Below are positions 53,076-63,565 of a DNA stretch of 64,000 bases, in pieces. The notes beneath the pieces were generated by a model. The model had not been told where the DNA came from and did not search any database. It saw only the letters and a list, made by a program, of their open reading frames with translations. Position numbers and translations under genes: made by a program. Source of the stretch: Peptoniphilus mikwangii (GTDB taxonomy: Bacteria > Bacillota > Clostridia > Tissierellales > Peptoniphilaceae); assembly GCF_000468535.1 (NCBI RefSeq), contig NZ_AUQY01000005.1, positions 186,001 to 250,000 of the forward strand. The letters are read 5' to 3'. Position 1 is the first letter of the stretch. Each line of letters starts with the position of its first letter.

Positions 53076-54063
53076 AACTATCACGTAGCCTTTCCTTAAT
53101 GAAAGAAGCATCCAGTCCATTCATCTTTGATATCATTATAATTCTCAAGTTCTTAATTTCCATTTCCTTTGCAAGCAAGTATGCAAATAAAACTTCAGGT
53201 CCATAAGTAATTCTTTTGACATCTTTTATCAGATTTATAAAATAGTTATCTTTCTCTTTTTCAAAAGTTAGTAGTGAATTTGTCTGATTATACTCCTCAA
53301 TACCATGTTTTACATACCTGTATATCCTTGTAGGTTTAAACAGCATACTGTCTTCGTCAATTTTATTATTCAAATATCTAAAAAACTCATTCTTTTTAAT
53401 GCTACCTCCATCAATCAGAACTCTATTTAAAAATCCTAAAGTTCTTTCCTGTTTTTGGCATCTTAACAATGTGTTTATATTTGTAAAATCTATAAGATCT
53501 TCTATATATTTGTAAAACAAATCAGAATCAATGTCTTTTACCAATTCTTTAAGTCTTGAAAAATAAAATTCATCTACTATAATATCAATACATTGAGGAT
53601 CTTTAGTCTTTTCATATTCTTCCTTTGACAGTTTTATAACCTCATAAAATTCTCCGGACGAATTTTTTTCATTTAAAAATTGCTTTTTAATTTTTTCAAC
53701 ATCAAAATTTCCATATTCAATGTATAATTGCCTAAAATCTTCGCCTAAAATATTTTCTTTTATAAAAACTTTAATATTATGATAATGATATTTTAAAACT
53801 AAAATATCTACTATTCTGTCATCAGGACTTAAATTATAAGCTTTTTTATAGACATCCTCCTGCTCGCTCTTTAGAGCCTCCTCAAAATCCTCATTTCTAT
53901 TTAATTTTAAAATATAACTTTGATAGACTGAATCTCCCAAAATTCTAAGAGCTTCTTCAAGATTTCTTGATTCTGACATTCTGTCAAAAACACTTTTATT
54001 AAGAAGTTTTTTTTCTAAAACTCTAACTATCGCAGATTGTTGAATGAATAAATTTCTATCCAT
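53068..54063 (-). CDS. ntpC: V-type ATPase 2 subunit C
   Basis: The 331-residue all-helical adaptor between shaft and ring starts [21 protein letters not shown]. It carries [20 protein letters not shown] and ends with [28 protein letters not shown], the conserved C-terminal segment of the family. Only that last block clearly resembles the operon 1 copy. It lies between E and F here, whereas in operon 1 subunit C comes straight after the first gene. The ATG lies 10 bp after the subunit E stop, with AGGAGG. Confidence 0.9.
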   Translation of the reverse strand: MDRNLFIQQSAIVRVLEKKLLNKSVFDRMSESRNLEEALRILGDSVYQSYILKLNRNEDFEEALKSEQEDVYKKAYNLSPDDRIVDILVLKYHYHNIKVFIKENILGEDFRQLYIEYGNFDVEKIKKQFLNEKNSSGEFYEVIKLSKEEYEKTKDPQCIDIIVDEFYFSRLKELVKDIDSDLFYKYIEDLIDFTNINTLLRCQKQERTLGFLNRVLIDGGSIKKNEFFRYLNNKIDEDSMLFKPTRIYRYVKHGIEEYNQTNSLLTFEKEKDNYFINLIKDVKRITYGPEVLFAYLLAKEMEIKNLRIIMISKMNGLDASFIKERLRDSYV

Positions 54064-54072
54064 TTCTACCTC

Positions 54073-54627
54073 CTAACTGATAAATAGCTTTTCAAAAACT
54101 TCCATTTCAAAATCGCTTCTTTTAACTTCGACTATATCTTCAAATTTATTATTGTATAAAATATTCCCCATTAAAAGTGCAAATCCACTTTTTACCGACT
54201 CATCTGAAATCTCAATTCCAAAGTCTGCATTTTTTACTGCCTGCTTATATCTTTCCGGAACAATTAGAACTGAATTTGAAGTCAGCTTGACATTTGCAAT
54301 AGAATTTTTTACATACGTTATATATTCTTCATCTGATAAGTTTTCCAATTTATCAATTACCGTTTCAAAAACTCTATCTACAATTTTTTGTTTAGCTTCT
54401 AAAACCATATCTCTTGCCTTTAATTCCGCTCCCGAAATGGCTTTGTCTAAAATCTTTTCAGAGTCTTTATTTGCTCTGTCTATAATTTTTTTTGCTTCCG
54501 CCTTTGCTCTTTCTTCATTTTCACTTATAATTTCAGATGCCTTTTGATTTGATTGACTTAAGATTTCTTCAGATTTTTTTACAGAGTCGGTTTCAATTTT
54601 ATTAATCAAATTGTCTAAGTTTGACAC
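54073..54627 (-). CDS. ntpE: V-type ATPase 2 subunit E (peripheral stalk)
   Basis: A 184-residue protein. A long charged coil (KKSEEILSQSNQKASEIISEN, ERAKAEAKKIIDRANKD) is followed by a small folded end with KSGFALLMGNILYNNKFEDIV. That layout is typical of subunit E, though the family is poorly conserved. It should pair with the G/H subunit at 57044. The gene sits 12 bp after subunit K. Only its position and architecture match the operon 1 copy. Confidence 0.83.
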   Translation of the reverse strand: MSNLDNLINKIETDSVKKSEEILSQSNQKASEIISENEERAKAEAKKIIDRANKDSEKILDKAISGAELKARDMVLEAKQKIVDRVFETVIDKLENLSDEEYITYVKNSIANVKLTSNSVLIVPERYKQAVKNADFGIEISDESVKSGFALLMGNILYNNKFEDIVEVKRSDFEMEVFEKLFIS

Positions 54628-54638
54628 TGTAAGCCTCC

Positions 54639-57043
<2,405 letters not shown>

Positions 57044-57057
<14 letters not shown>

Positions 57058-57370
57058 TATTCATCACAATCCTCTCAACTATAGAATCCGCTATATCCAA
57101 CAATTTTTTTTCGGATATATTTAAAATTTCATTAGATTTTTCTTCAGCTTCATTTATAATTGGCTTTGAATTAATTTGTCCTTTTTGCTTAGCTTCTTCT
57201 AATATTTTATCTCTATCATTACAGGCTTTTTCAAAAATTTCATCATATCTGATTTTAGATTTATTAACAGCATCTTCCAAAATCTTTTTTGCTTCAGCTT
57301 CTGCTTTTATAATTCTTTCTTTAGAGCTGTCCTCGACATTTTTAATTTTTGAAATTGCATCAGTTGTCAT
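57044..57370 (-). CDS. V-type ATPase 2 subunit G/H (peripheral stalk)
   Basis: This 108-residue protein is a charged helix rich in A/K/E (RIIKAEAEAKKILEDAVNKSK, DRDKILEEAKQKGQIN), as expected for the stalk partner of subunit E. It is the first gene of operon 2. The ATG at 57370 follows GGGAGGTAATAAT; an upstream frame start at 57385 has none. A promoter of the form TTGCAA-18 bp-TATATA may lie around 57405-57445, but the region is so AT-rich that I do not mark it. Confidence 0.78.
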
Positions 57371-57673
57371 ATTATTACCTCCCAATTATAAATTTTTATA
57401 AAAAAACAATTATATAATTAATTATACCATTATTTTGCAAATATTAAATGTTTTTTACAATAGTTATATATTAAACAATATCAATATTGCATTAAATGAA
57501 ATTTTAAATAGATTATATCAAATAAAAACCTTTTCATTCTATCTATACTTTATCAAGGCACTTTATTATCTTTAAATTACACGAAATTTTAGCCTTTTGT
57601 CCTTTTTAAAAACTTTAAATTTTTTGATTTAAGCCCTTTATTTATTTGTAAAATTGTATTATAATAACTTCCG
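57371..57673. other. AT-rich gap of about 300 bp with divergent promoters
   Basis: No open frame of note lies here. It should hold the promoter of V-ATPase operon 2 on the minus strand. I see no strong palindrome or repeat. Confidence 0.4.
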
Positions 57674-57702
57674 TTGTGATTTAAAACTATAGTACATAAT
57701 AA
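57674..57702 (+). promoter_or_regulatory. Promoter of the 44-codon membrane microprotein gene
   Basis: TTGTGA (57674-57679) and TAATAA (57697-57702) with a 17-bp spacer; the start site would lie near 57709, just before AGGAG. Confidence 0.5.
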
Positions 57703-57723
57703 AATATATAAGGAGATGTTCGT

Positions 57724-57858
57724 ATGTTTATTTCAAATCAAAAACACCATAGATTTTCTATTCTATCAAGTGTTGGTTATGGATTTTTATTTTCATTCTT
57801 TTTTGGACTTTGGATGTGTGCTACATATATGGGAGTATCTTTTGCCCTTAGCGTATAG
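57724..57858 (+). CDS. Membrane microprotein, 44 aa, unknown
   Basis: ATG at 57724 lies 8 nt after AAGGAG and opens a frame of 44 codons ending in TAG. The protein starts polar and basic (MFISNQKHHRFSILSS). It then forms one membrane helix rich in aromatic residues (GYGFLFSFFFGLWMC) and ends MGVSFALSV. Promoter, ribosome site, frame and terminator are all in place within 230 bp, so this looks like a real single-gene unit rather than chance. An overlapping frame from an ATG at 57716 touches the ribosome site and runs through the terminator, so I reject it. It lies between V-ATPase operon 2 and the lysA-like gene. I do not recognise it. Confidence 0.6.
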   Translation: MFISNQKHHRFSILSSVGYGFLFSFFFGLWMCATYMGVSFALSV

Positions 57859-57867
57859 TAATTTATT

Positions 57868-57906
57868 TAAAAAACCACTTTTTAAATTTAAAAAGTGGTT
57901 TTTTTA
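57868..57906. terminator. Terminator of the microprotein gene (and of the lysA-like gene)
   Basis: AAAAACCACTTTTTAAA pairs with TTTAAAAAGTGGTTTTT (57870-57904), followed by T. It starts about 10 bp after the microprotein stop and can serve both strands. Confidence 0.8.
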
Positions 57907-57931
57907 TATTTCTCTTTATCTCTTTATTTTA

Positions 57932-59146
57932 CTATTTTAAAATTCTTCCATCTACTGTCAAAAACAATTCGGCCGGTTTTTCCTGAGATGAAAATTGCAT
58001 AGGAGACAATACCGCTGCATATGCTCCCGCATTTGTAATTTCAACCAAGTCTTCACATTCAAGCTTAGGCATAATTACATCTTCCAATATCACATCCGTT
58101 GCCGTACACAAATTTCCAACAAGTGTTACTTTTTCTAACTGTGAACTATCTTTAAGCGGTCTTATCTCAAAAGCATCACTACATGTAAATAACGGCTCCC
58201 AACAAATTAAATCCGGTTCCGTTGTAAATTTTTCTACCATTTTTATCACAGCCGGTCTTAAAAATCCATTTAAAGTATTTTTTAAAATAACATAGGTTTT
58301 CCCATAAGATGTTTTTTTATCCATTACTTTTGTTATATATCTTCCGCTCTTTCCTGTAGCATATCGTCCAACTTCTATAAATACTTTTGTATTCGGATAT
58401 TCTTCTAAAAATATCTCCAAATTTCTATTAAATTCTTCTCCAAGTCTCTCTATATCAAGCGGTTTATCTTTTGGAGAAAATTGAATTCCTATTCCTGAAC
58501 CCATATTTACAAATTTTAAATCCGTATTTAATATTTTTCTAAATCTTTCTGCAAGATTAAACATCTTTTCGTAATAGCTAATCAAATTTTCAATTTTAAG
58601 TTCTTGACTCTTAATATGGACATGAATTCCAACAATATTTATATTTTTAAGTTCATTGTTTTTTATGTATTCAAATAGTTGTTCTTCATCTATTCCGAAT
58701 TTTGATGGTTTACCATCAAAACTGTCAAATGAAAATTCAGGATTAATCCTAACACCAATATCAAGTACTATATTCATTTTCTCAGCAATATTTTGAAGCT
58801 TTTTAATTTCACCTATACTATCCGCAATAATCGTGGACTTTTTAACAGCTTCTCTTATATCATATTCACTTTTCCCCGGAGCAGAATAATAAATTTCATC
58901 TTTTGAAAGTCCATTTTCTTCCGCTATTAAGACTTCATTTAAACTTGCAGCATCAGCGCCAAATCCTCTTGAAAATACACTCTTTACAACTAATGGATTA
59001 GAGTTGCACTTTACAGAATACAAGAATTTCACTTTTGGAAAATTTCTTTTTAGTCTTCCGGTATACTCATCAATTATATTTTCATCATATAAATAAAAAC
59101 TGTCATATTTTTCGGCTTCTCTTTCAATAATTTTATTAATGTCCAT
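57932..59146 (-). CDS. PLP-dependent decarboxylase, LysA/ornithine-decarboxylase (fold III) family
   Basis: A 404-residue fold-III PLP enzyme. K46 in YSVKCNSNP binds PLP; HVHIKSQ, NMGSGIGI, IEVGRYATG and GAYAAVLSPMQF follow in family order. Against typical diaminopimelate decarboxylase several motifs are shifted: HxHIGSQ is HVHIKSQ, EPGR is EVGR, and the active-site CESGD is CTATD. The Cys and Asp are kept. The substrate may thus be diaminopimelate or another amino acid or polyamine precursor; I would not call it lysA with certainty. No lysine biosynthesis gene adjoins. Monocistronic, with TAGGAGGA upstream. Confidence 0.78.
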   Translation of the reverse strand: MDINKIIEREAEKYDSFYLYDENIIDEYTGRLKRNFPKVKFLYSVKCNSNPLVVKSVFSRGFGADAASLNEVLIAEENGLSKDEIYYSAPGKSEYDIREAVKKSTIIADSIGEIKKLQNIAEKMNIVLDIGVRINPEFSFDSFDGKPSKFGIDEEQLFEYIKNNELKNINIVGIHVHIKSQELKIENLISYYEKMFNLAERFRKILNTDLKFVNMGSGIGIQFSPKDKPLDIERLGEEFNRNLEIFLEEYPNTKVFIEVGRYATGKSGRYITKVMDKKTSYGKTYVILKNTLNGFLRPAVIKMVEKFTTEPDLICWEPLFTCSDAFEIRPLKDSSQLEKVTLVGNLCTATDVILEDVIMPKLECEDLVEITNAGAYAAVLSPMQFSSQEKPAELFLTVDGRILK

Positions 59147-59225
59147 ATTTTCCTCCTAATAGATTTTCATTAATTACTTCGCTTTAAATATTATAACATC
59201 TTTTTCCGTTCTTTATCTCCTGTAT

Positions 59226-59256
59226 TTAAAAAAGCTGACCTATCCGTCAGCTTTTT
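59226..59256 (-). terminator. Terminator of the LCP gene
   Basis: AAAAAGCTGAC pairs with GTCAGCTTTTT (59229-59255) across a short loop. It overlaps the last codons of the gene. Confidence 0.8.
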
Positions 59257-60283
59257 CTGTATTTATTTCATCTTCTTGTAATTGTTCTTCAGCTTGTTTT
59301 TCTATCAATTTTTGAGGAAATTCATTAATTATTTTTCTGGCTTCATCAATGCTTACAACATATACATTTTGTATTTCATTTCCTATTTCAACATTTTCTC
59401 CATGCCCTATTAATTTTTCACCTATAATATCCTCTCTATTAAGAGACAGCCCATACTTTGCAAGAAAAGAAATTTCTCCGTAGTTTAAATCTGTTTCAAG
59501 AAATTCATCAACTATATCTAAAAGCTGAGGTAGTTTAAAAAATGTTGCAGGAGATTTCAACTTATCAAAAAGTAACATTAAAAATCCCTGTTGTGCAGAT
59601 ATTCTTCCAATATCCTGATCTTTATACACTTTTCTTGCTCTAAGATATGACACAGCTCCCATTCCGTCAAGATGATTAATTCCATGTTTTAAATTTATTT
59701 CAAGAGGCGGAACTACCCAATCATCTCTATAAAAGTAATCTTTATGCTCCCAATTTATATCTATTCCTCCGACCGCATCTACAATCCCTGAAACGACTTT
59801 GTAATCAACTATGGCATAATGATCTATCTTGACATCTAAAAAATCTTCTATTGTACTTACAGTAAGACCAAGCCCTCCATTCGGATATACAAATTCATTA
59901 AAGCTCGCATTAATCTTATTTTTTGCATATCCATGAATTTTTATATATGAATCTCTCGGAATTGAAAACATTTGAACTTTATTATTTTTATGGTCTATTG
60001 TAAAAAGCATTATAGTATCCGATCTCATTCCATTTTGCTCTTCACTCATATTCACAGTTGCCGTCTTATCTACGCCAAGAACTAATATCCTAAGAGGCTT
60101 GTCCGTTTCAAATACATTTATATCTTTCTTTTTATCTTCTTCAAATGCAGATTCTACTGTTTCATTTTTTAATTTATTTATACCTTTATTCTCATGTGTC
60201 GGCTTTATCCTATATACAAGTGCAACAAGAATTGACAAGGATAAAATCGAAATTACTATAAAGGTTCTATAAACATATTTCAA
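59240..60283 (-). CDS. LytR-CpsA-Psr (LCP) family wall-polymer transferase
   Basis: A short inside part, one membrane helix (TFIVISILSLSILVALVY) and an outside LCP domain. The domain has RILVLGVDKTA, NGMRSDTIMLFTID, QMFSIPRDSYIKIHGYAKNKINASF and LRARKVYKDQDIGRISAQQGF. The arginines of RSD, IPRD and QDIGRISAQQ are the phosphate ligands of the family. LCP enzymes attach teichoic acids or other glycopolymers to peptidoglycan. A 60-residue tail after the domain ends in Q- and E-rich sequence. The start is a TTG after GAGGTG. It is the second gene after BofA, 9 bp away. Confidence 0.9.
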   Translation of the reverse strand: MKYVYRTFIVISILSLSILVALVYRIKPTHENKGINKLKNETVESAFEEDKKKDINVFETDKPLRILVLGVDKTATVNMSEEQNGMRSDTIMLFTIDHKNNKVQMFSIPRDSYIKIHGYAKNKINASFNEFVYPNGGLGLTVSTIEDFLDVKIDHYAIVDYKVVSGIVDAVGGIDINWEHKDYFYRDDWVVPPLEINLKHGINHLDGMGAVSYLRARKVYKDQDIGRISAQQGFLMLLFDKLKSPATFFKLPQLLDIVDEFLETDLNYGEISFLAKYGLSLNREDIIGEKLIGHGENVEIGNEIQNVYVVSIDEARKIINEFPQKLIEKQAEEQLQEDEINTEKADG

Positions 60284-60292
60284 TTTAACACC

Positions 60293-60541
60293 TCATAAAA
60301 AAATCTTTATTAAAATTAAAATAACTACTGCAGGAGTTCCGAAAAATCCTGTTAAAAATGAAGTAAACGGATTTACAGCTATATCAATTCCAAACTTTAC
60401 TCCTATTAAATTAAATATATTAAGTATTACAGCTCCTATCACTATATTAATAACGACTTTAAACAAAATAGATATGGATTTGAATACAAGCATTGCTACA
60501 AGACATACCAGTATTGCTCCAATTATAAACATATTCATCAT
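60293..60541 (-). CDS. BofA-family membrane protein
   Basis: An 82-residue protein with two hydrophobic segments. The end, NPFTSFLTGFFGTPAVVILILI, is the hallmark of the BofA family. In Bacillus BofA holds back the protease that activates sigma-K during sporulation, but relatives occur in anaerobes not known to sporulate, where the role is unknown. No sporulation gene is seen elsewhere in the window. I chose the ATG at 60541 (AGGAG 5 bp before). It is co-transcribed with the LCP gene. Confidence 0.8.
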   Translation of the reverse strand: MMNMFIIGAILVCLVAMLVFKSISILFKVVINIVIGAVILNIFNLIGVKFGIDIAVNPFTSFLTGFFGTPAVVILILIKIFL

Positions 60542-60668
60542 ATTCACTCCTAATGTTAAATTATATCATTAATCGCTATAATTTAAAACTTTGTTTATCC
60601 TATTTGAAGTATAGCTTATATATTTTTTATGTGTTATATTATTATAAAATTAATTTTTGGAGGTAATT

Positions 60669-60932
60669 ATGATTACAGTTTTCATATCCGGAAAGTGCCC
60701 GGATTGTCCCCCTGCAATACAAGCTTTTGAAAATTCTGATTTAGATTATGATATAATCGATATTACTGAAAATATGTCAAATCTAAAAAAATTTTTAAAA
60801 TATAGAGATTTTCACCCATACTTTGATGCAATCAAAGCATCAGGAAAAGTTGGAATACCTACAATTATGATAGGTGACGGAGAAAAATTCATCGAATTTG
60901 ATGAAACCTTAAATTTAAACAAATTAAAATAA
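60669..60932 (+). CDS. Glutaredoxin/thioredoxin-fold protein with CPDC motif
   Basis: An 87-residue thioredoxin-fold protein: MITVFISGKCPDCPPAIQAF with a CxxC redox pair, a middle helix (NLKKFLKYRDFHPYFDAIK), the cis-proline VGIPTIMIGDGE, and an end on NLNKLK. It resembles a group of glutaredoxin-related proteins of anaerobes often annotated as glutaredoxin-like. The usual glutathione contacts are absent, so it probably uses thioredoxin reductase or is structural. The ATG follows GGAGGTAATT. Single gene with a terminator right after it; about 110 bp separate it from the divergent BofA. Confidence 0.8.
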   Translation: MITVFISGKCPDCPPAIQAFENSDLDYDIIDITENMSNLKKFLKYRDFHPYFDAIKASGKVGIPTIMIGDGEKFIEFDETLNLNKLK

Positions 60933-60958
60933 TGCCCTGATGAGCATTATTTTTTTAA
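60928..60958. terminator. Bidirectional terminator
   Basis: AATAATGC (60930-60937) and GCATTATT form an 8-bp stem around CCTGATGA, followed by TTTTTT. It ends the thioredoxin-fold gene and, on the minus strand, overlaps the end of the kinase-like gene. Confidence 0.75.
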
Positions 60959-61597
60959 TTCCGAACTCTTAATTATTATCTTTGCTACATCCTCATTACT
61001 GAATTTTGAAGAGTTTATAGTCAAATCATATTCAAAAGCATTTCCCCAGCTTCCGTTTGTAAACTTATTATAATGATTTTTTCTTCGAGTATCTTTTTTA
61101 TTCATAGTATAGATAGCCTTTTCTCTATCTATGTTATATTTTTGCATAATTCTTTCTATTCTATATTCCTTATCTGCAGTTATAAATACACTAAAAATAT
61201 CATAATTATCTTTTAATACATAATTGGCACATTTTCCAAGTATTATACAGCTTCCCTTTTTTGCAAAATCTCTTATAGTTTTTGAATTTGCGAGAAATGA
61301 CGCATCTATATTAGTGATATCTTCTTGTGAATATGAATAATTTTCTCTATATAAATCATAAATAGTTCCCTGCAAAAATGAGTCGTCTTTTTTTATATTA
61401 TCAGGATCTACTTTCCCCTCAAGCGTTTTAAGTTCAATTATATCTTCATCATAGACTTCTATATTAAGCAGTTTACCGATTATTTTTGAAATTTCAAATC
61501 CTCCGCTTCCATGTTCTCTATCTATAGTTATTATTAAATTCTTTTTTGAGGCAAAGCTCGCCGAAAAAATTTTTCTTAAAAAATTAGTCTCACTCAT
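60947..61597 (-). CDS. Cytidylate kinase-like family protein
   Basis: The 216-residue protein has LIITIDREHGSGGFEISKIIG, a P-loop variant used by the cytidylate kinase-like (Cytidylate_kin2) family. It continues with YDEDIIEL, IILGKCANYVL (Walker B-type strand), VFITADKEYRIERI and KKDTRRKNHYNKFT, and ends in DLTINSSKFSNEDVAKII. True CMP kinase (Cmk) is a separate relative, so the substrate is probably a nucleotide but unproven. Such genes sit near transporters in many Firmicutes. GGAAGTGAG ribosome site; downstream of the DMT gene with an 86-bp gap. Confidence 0.82.
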   Translation of the reverse strand: MSETNFLRKIFSASFASKKNLIITIDREHGSGGFEISKIIGKLLNIEVYDEDIIELKTLEGKVDPDNIKKDDSFLQGTIYDLYRENYSYSQEDITNIDASFLANSKTIRDFAKKGSCIILGKCANYVLKDNYDIFSVFITADKEYRIERIMQKYNIDREKAIYTMNKKDTRRKNHYNKFTNGSWGNAFEYDLTINSSKFSNEDVAKIIIKSSELKK

Positions 61598-61683
61598 TTT
61601 CTCACTTCCTTAATTATATTATGACATAAAAAGACCTCAATATTGTAAACTTATTATGAAAAATTTTAAGAAATATATAATTT

Positions 61684-62592
61684 TTAATTACTTTTTTGTA
61701 TATTTTTTGTACTCTCGGGCATTTGTGCAATAACTATTGATATAAAGACAATTGTGCAGCCTGCGAGTTCTCTGTTTGTAAGACTTTCATTTAAAAATAC
61801 ATATCCTCCTATAAGAGCTATTACAGACTCCAAAGAACAAATCATCATAGCAATTGTTGTATTTAGATTCCTAAATGCATATATCTGCAAACTAAATGCT
61901 ATCACACCTGAAATGGCTGACATATATAATAAAGCCGGCATAGCTGAAATAACTTGCTCAAATGTAAATGTTTCATATATCAGTGCAAATGCAAGTGAAA
62001 TCAATCCACAAACTAAAAACTGATAAAAATTCAATTCAAAAATATTCGTCTTAGGAGAATATTTTGCAAGCATAATAGTGTGTATACTCATCAAAACAGA
62101 AGATATAAAGACAAGTATATCTCCTTTAGAAAAACTAAAACTCTCATCTACAGACATAAAATAAAAACCTATAATGGCAAAAATTATACACAATATAACT
62201 TTTTTACTTATTTTTTCTCCAAAAAATAAACTTATTGTCGGAATTATCACTATATAAAGAGTTGTTATGAATCCCGCTTTACCTGAAGTTGTTCCCATTA
62301 TTCCAATTTGTTGAACATTAGTAACTAAAAACATGGCTATTCCGCATAAAATTCCACCTTTAATCGCAAGAGATCTGTCCATAAAATCTGTTTTAAAATC
62401 TTTTTCTATGATAGATATTTTAGGTGCTGCCACTATTATTACAAACAAAAAAATCGCCGCTAATAATGATTTAATAGATGCAAATGCAAATGTACCGAGA
62501 TTATCCATTCCAATTGATATAACCATAAAAGATAATCCCCAAATAATTGCGGCTGTTAAAAGCATTATTCCGGATATAAATTTCTTACTCAT
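61684..62592 (-). CDS. DMT-superfamily (EamA) transporter, copy 2
   Basis: A 302-residue protein with ten helices and two EamA repeats. IWGLSFMVISIGMDNLGTFAF opens it, TTSGKAGFITTLYIVIIPT sits in the middle, and LESVIALIGGYVFLNESLTNRELAGCTIVFISIVIAQ closes it. EamA proteins mostly export amino acids or metabolites. It overlaps the end of copy 1 by 8 bp and is clearly its paralogue (the same blocks in the same order), so the pair arose by tandem duplication. They may act as two separate carriers or as a heterodimer. Substrate unknown. Confidence 0.88.
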   Translation of the reverse strand: MSKKFISGIMLLTAAIIWGLSFMVISIGMDNLGTFAFASIKSLLAAIFLFVIIVAAPKISIIEKDFKTDFMDRSLAIKGGILCGIAMFLVTNVQQIGIMGTTSGKAGFITTLYIVIIPTISLFFGEKISKKVILCIIFAIIGFYFMSVDESFSFSKGDILVFISSVLMSIHTIMLAKYSPKTNIFELNFYQFLVCGLISLAFALIYETFTFEQVISAMPALLYMSAISGVIAFSLQIYAFRNLNTTIAMMICSLESVIALIGGYVFLNESLTNRELAGCTIVFISIVIAQMPESTKNIQKSN

Positions 62593-63490
62593 ATTTTCTC
62601 CTAAATGACATTATCGGTATTTGTGCTATCAAAGTTGATATAAACATTATCAGACATCCCATTAATTCTCTATGAGTCAAATGTTGATTCAGTATCAAAA
62701 ATCCCCCTAATACGGCAAATATCGATTCTGAACTATTAAGTAACGATGCTATTGTGGGCTCCAGAACTTTAAGCGCAACTATTTGCAAGCTATATGCTAT
62801 TGCTGTTGACATTATTGCAACATATAGAATAGACCCCATAGAATTAACTATATCTTGTAAACTGAATGTTTCAAAAATAAGCGCACAAATAAGGCTCAGA
62901 ATTCCACTTAATAAAAACTGAAAAGCATTTAATTTTATACTGTCAACTTTTGGAGAATAATGTGCAAGTGTAAGTGTATGTATGGAATAAAATATTGCAG
63001 AACAAAACACTACAATATCTCCAAAATTTACAGTGAAATTTTCTTTAACTGAAAGTAAATACATCCCAAGTGTAGCAAAAATTACACAAATAATCACTTT
63101 TAGCGATACTTTTTCTCCCATAAAACTTCTCATTATGGGAATTATAACTATGTAAAGTGCTGTTATGAAACCCGCTTTTCCCGGAGTAGTATATAATAAA
63201 CCATACTGCTGTGAGTTCATCGCAAAAAATAAAATAATTCCGTTTATTATTCCTGCCCTTCTTGTCAATGCTTTATCTACAACAACAGAAGTCTCCTTTT
63301 TTTGGAGCATTCCTATTTTTGGAATTATGTTAATTGTCAAAATCATTGCAATACTTCCAATGATGCTTCTCAAAGCAGAGAAAGTGAATGGGCCTATATG
63401 TTCCATTCCGGTTGATTGTGCAACAAATGCAAATCCCCATATAGCCGCCGAAAATATAAGCAGTATACTTGATACAAATTTACTTTTCAT
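62585..63490 (-). CDS. DMT-superfamily (EamA) transporter, copy 1
   Basis: A 301-residue, ten-helix carrier with IWGFAFVAQSTGMEHIGPFTFSALRSI at the start, TTPGKAGFITALYIVIIPI and SESIFAVLGGFLILNQHLTHRELMGC, matching copy 2 block by block. It is first in the pair, with TAAGGGGG before its ATG. The hppA terminator stands just upstream, so the pair has its own promoter in the 63491-63525 stretch or depends on read-through. Sequence divergence from copy 2 is large, so the duplication is not recent. Confidence 0.88.
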   Translation of the reverse strand: MKSKFVSSILLIFSAAIWGFAFVAQSTGMEHIGPFTFSALRSIIGSIAMILTINIIPKIGMLQKKETSVVVDKALTRRAGIINGIILFFAMNSQQYGLLYTTPGKAGFITALYIVIIPIMRSFMGEKVSLKVIICVIFATLGMYLLSVKENFTVNFGDIVVFCSAIFYSIHTLTLAHYSPKVDSIKLNAFQFLLSGILSLICALIFETFSLQDIVNSMGSILYVAIMSTAIAYSLQIVALKVLEPTIASLLNSSESIFAVLGGFLILNQHLTHRELMGCLIMFISTLIAQIPIMSFRRKYE

Positions 63491-63525
63491 AACACACCCC
63501 CTTAGTTAAATTAATATGTAAATAA

Positions 63526-63555
63526 AAAAGGCCTCCTTGAAAAGAGGCCCGATAA
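63526..63555 (-). terminator. Terminator of hppA
   Basis: GGCCTC (63530-63535) pairs with GAGGCC (63544-63549); on the minus strand TTTTTTATTT follows. Confidence 0.8.
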
Positions 63556-63565
63556 AAATTTTATT

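Noticed and set aside
57716-57940. Open frame of 74 codons overlapping the microprotein gene
   Set aside because: Its ATG touches AGGAG with no spacing, and the frame runs through the terminator hairpin. The frame from 57724 has correct spacing and stops before the hairpin.
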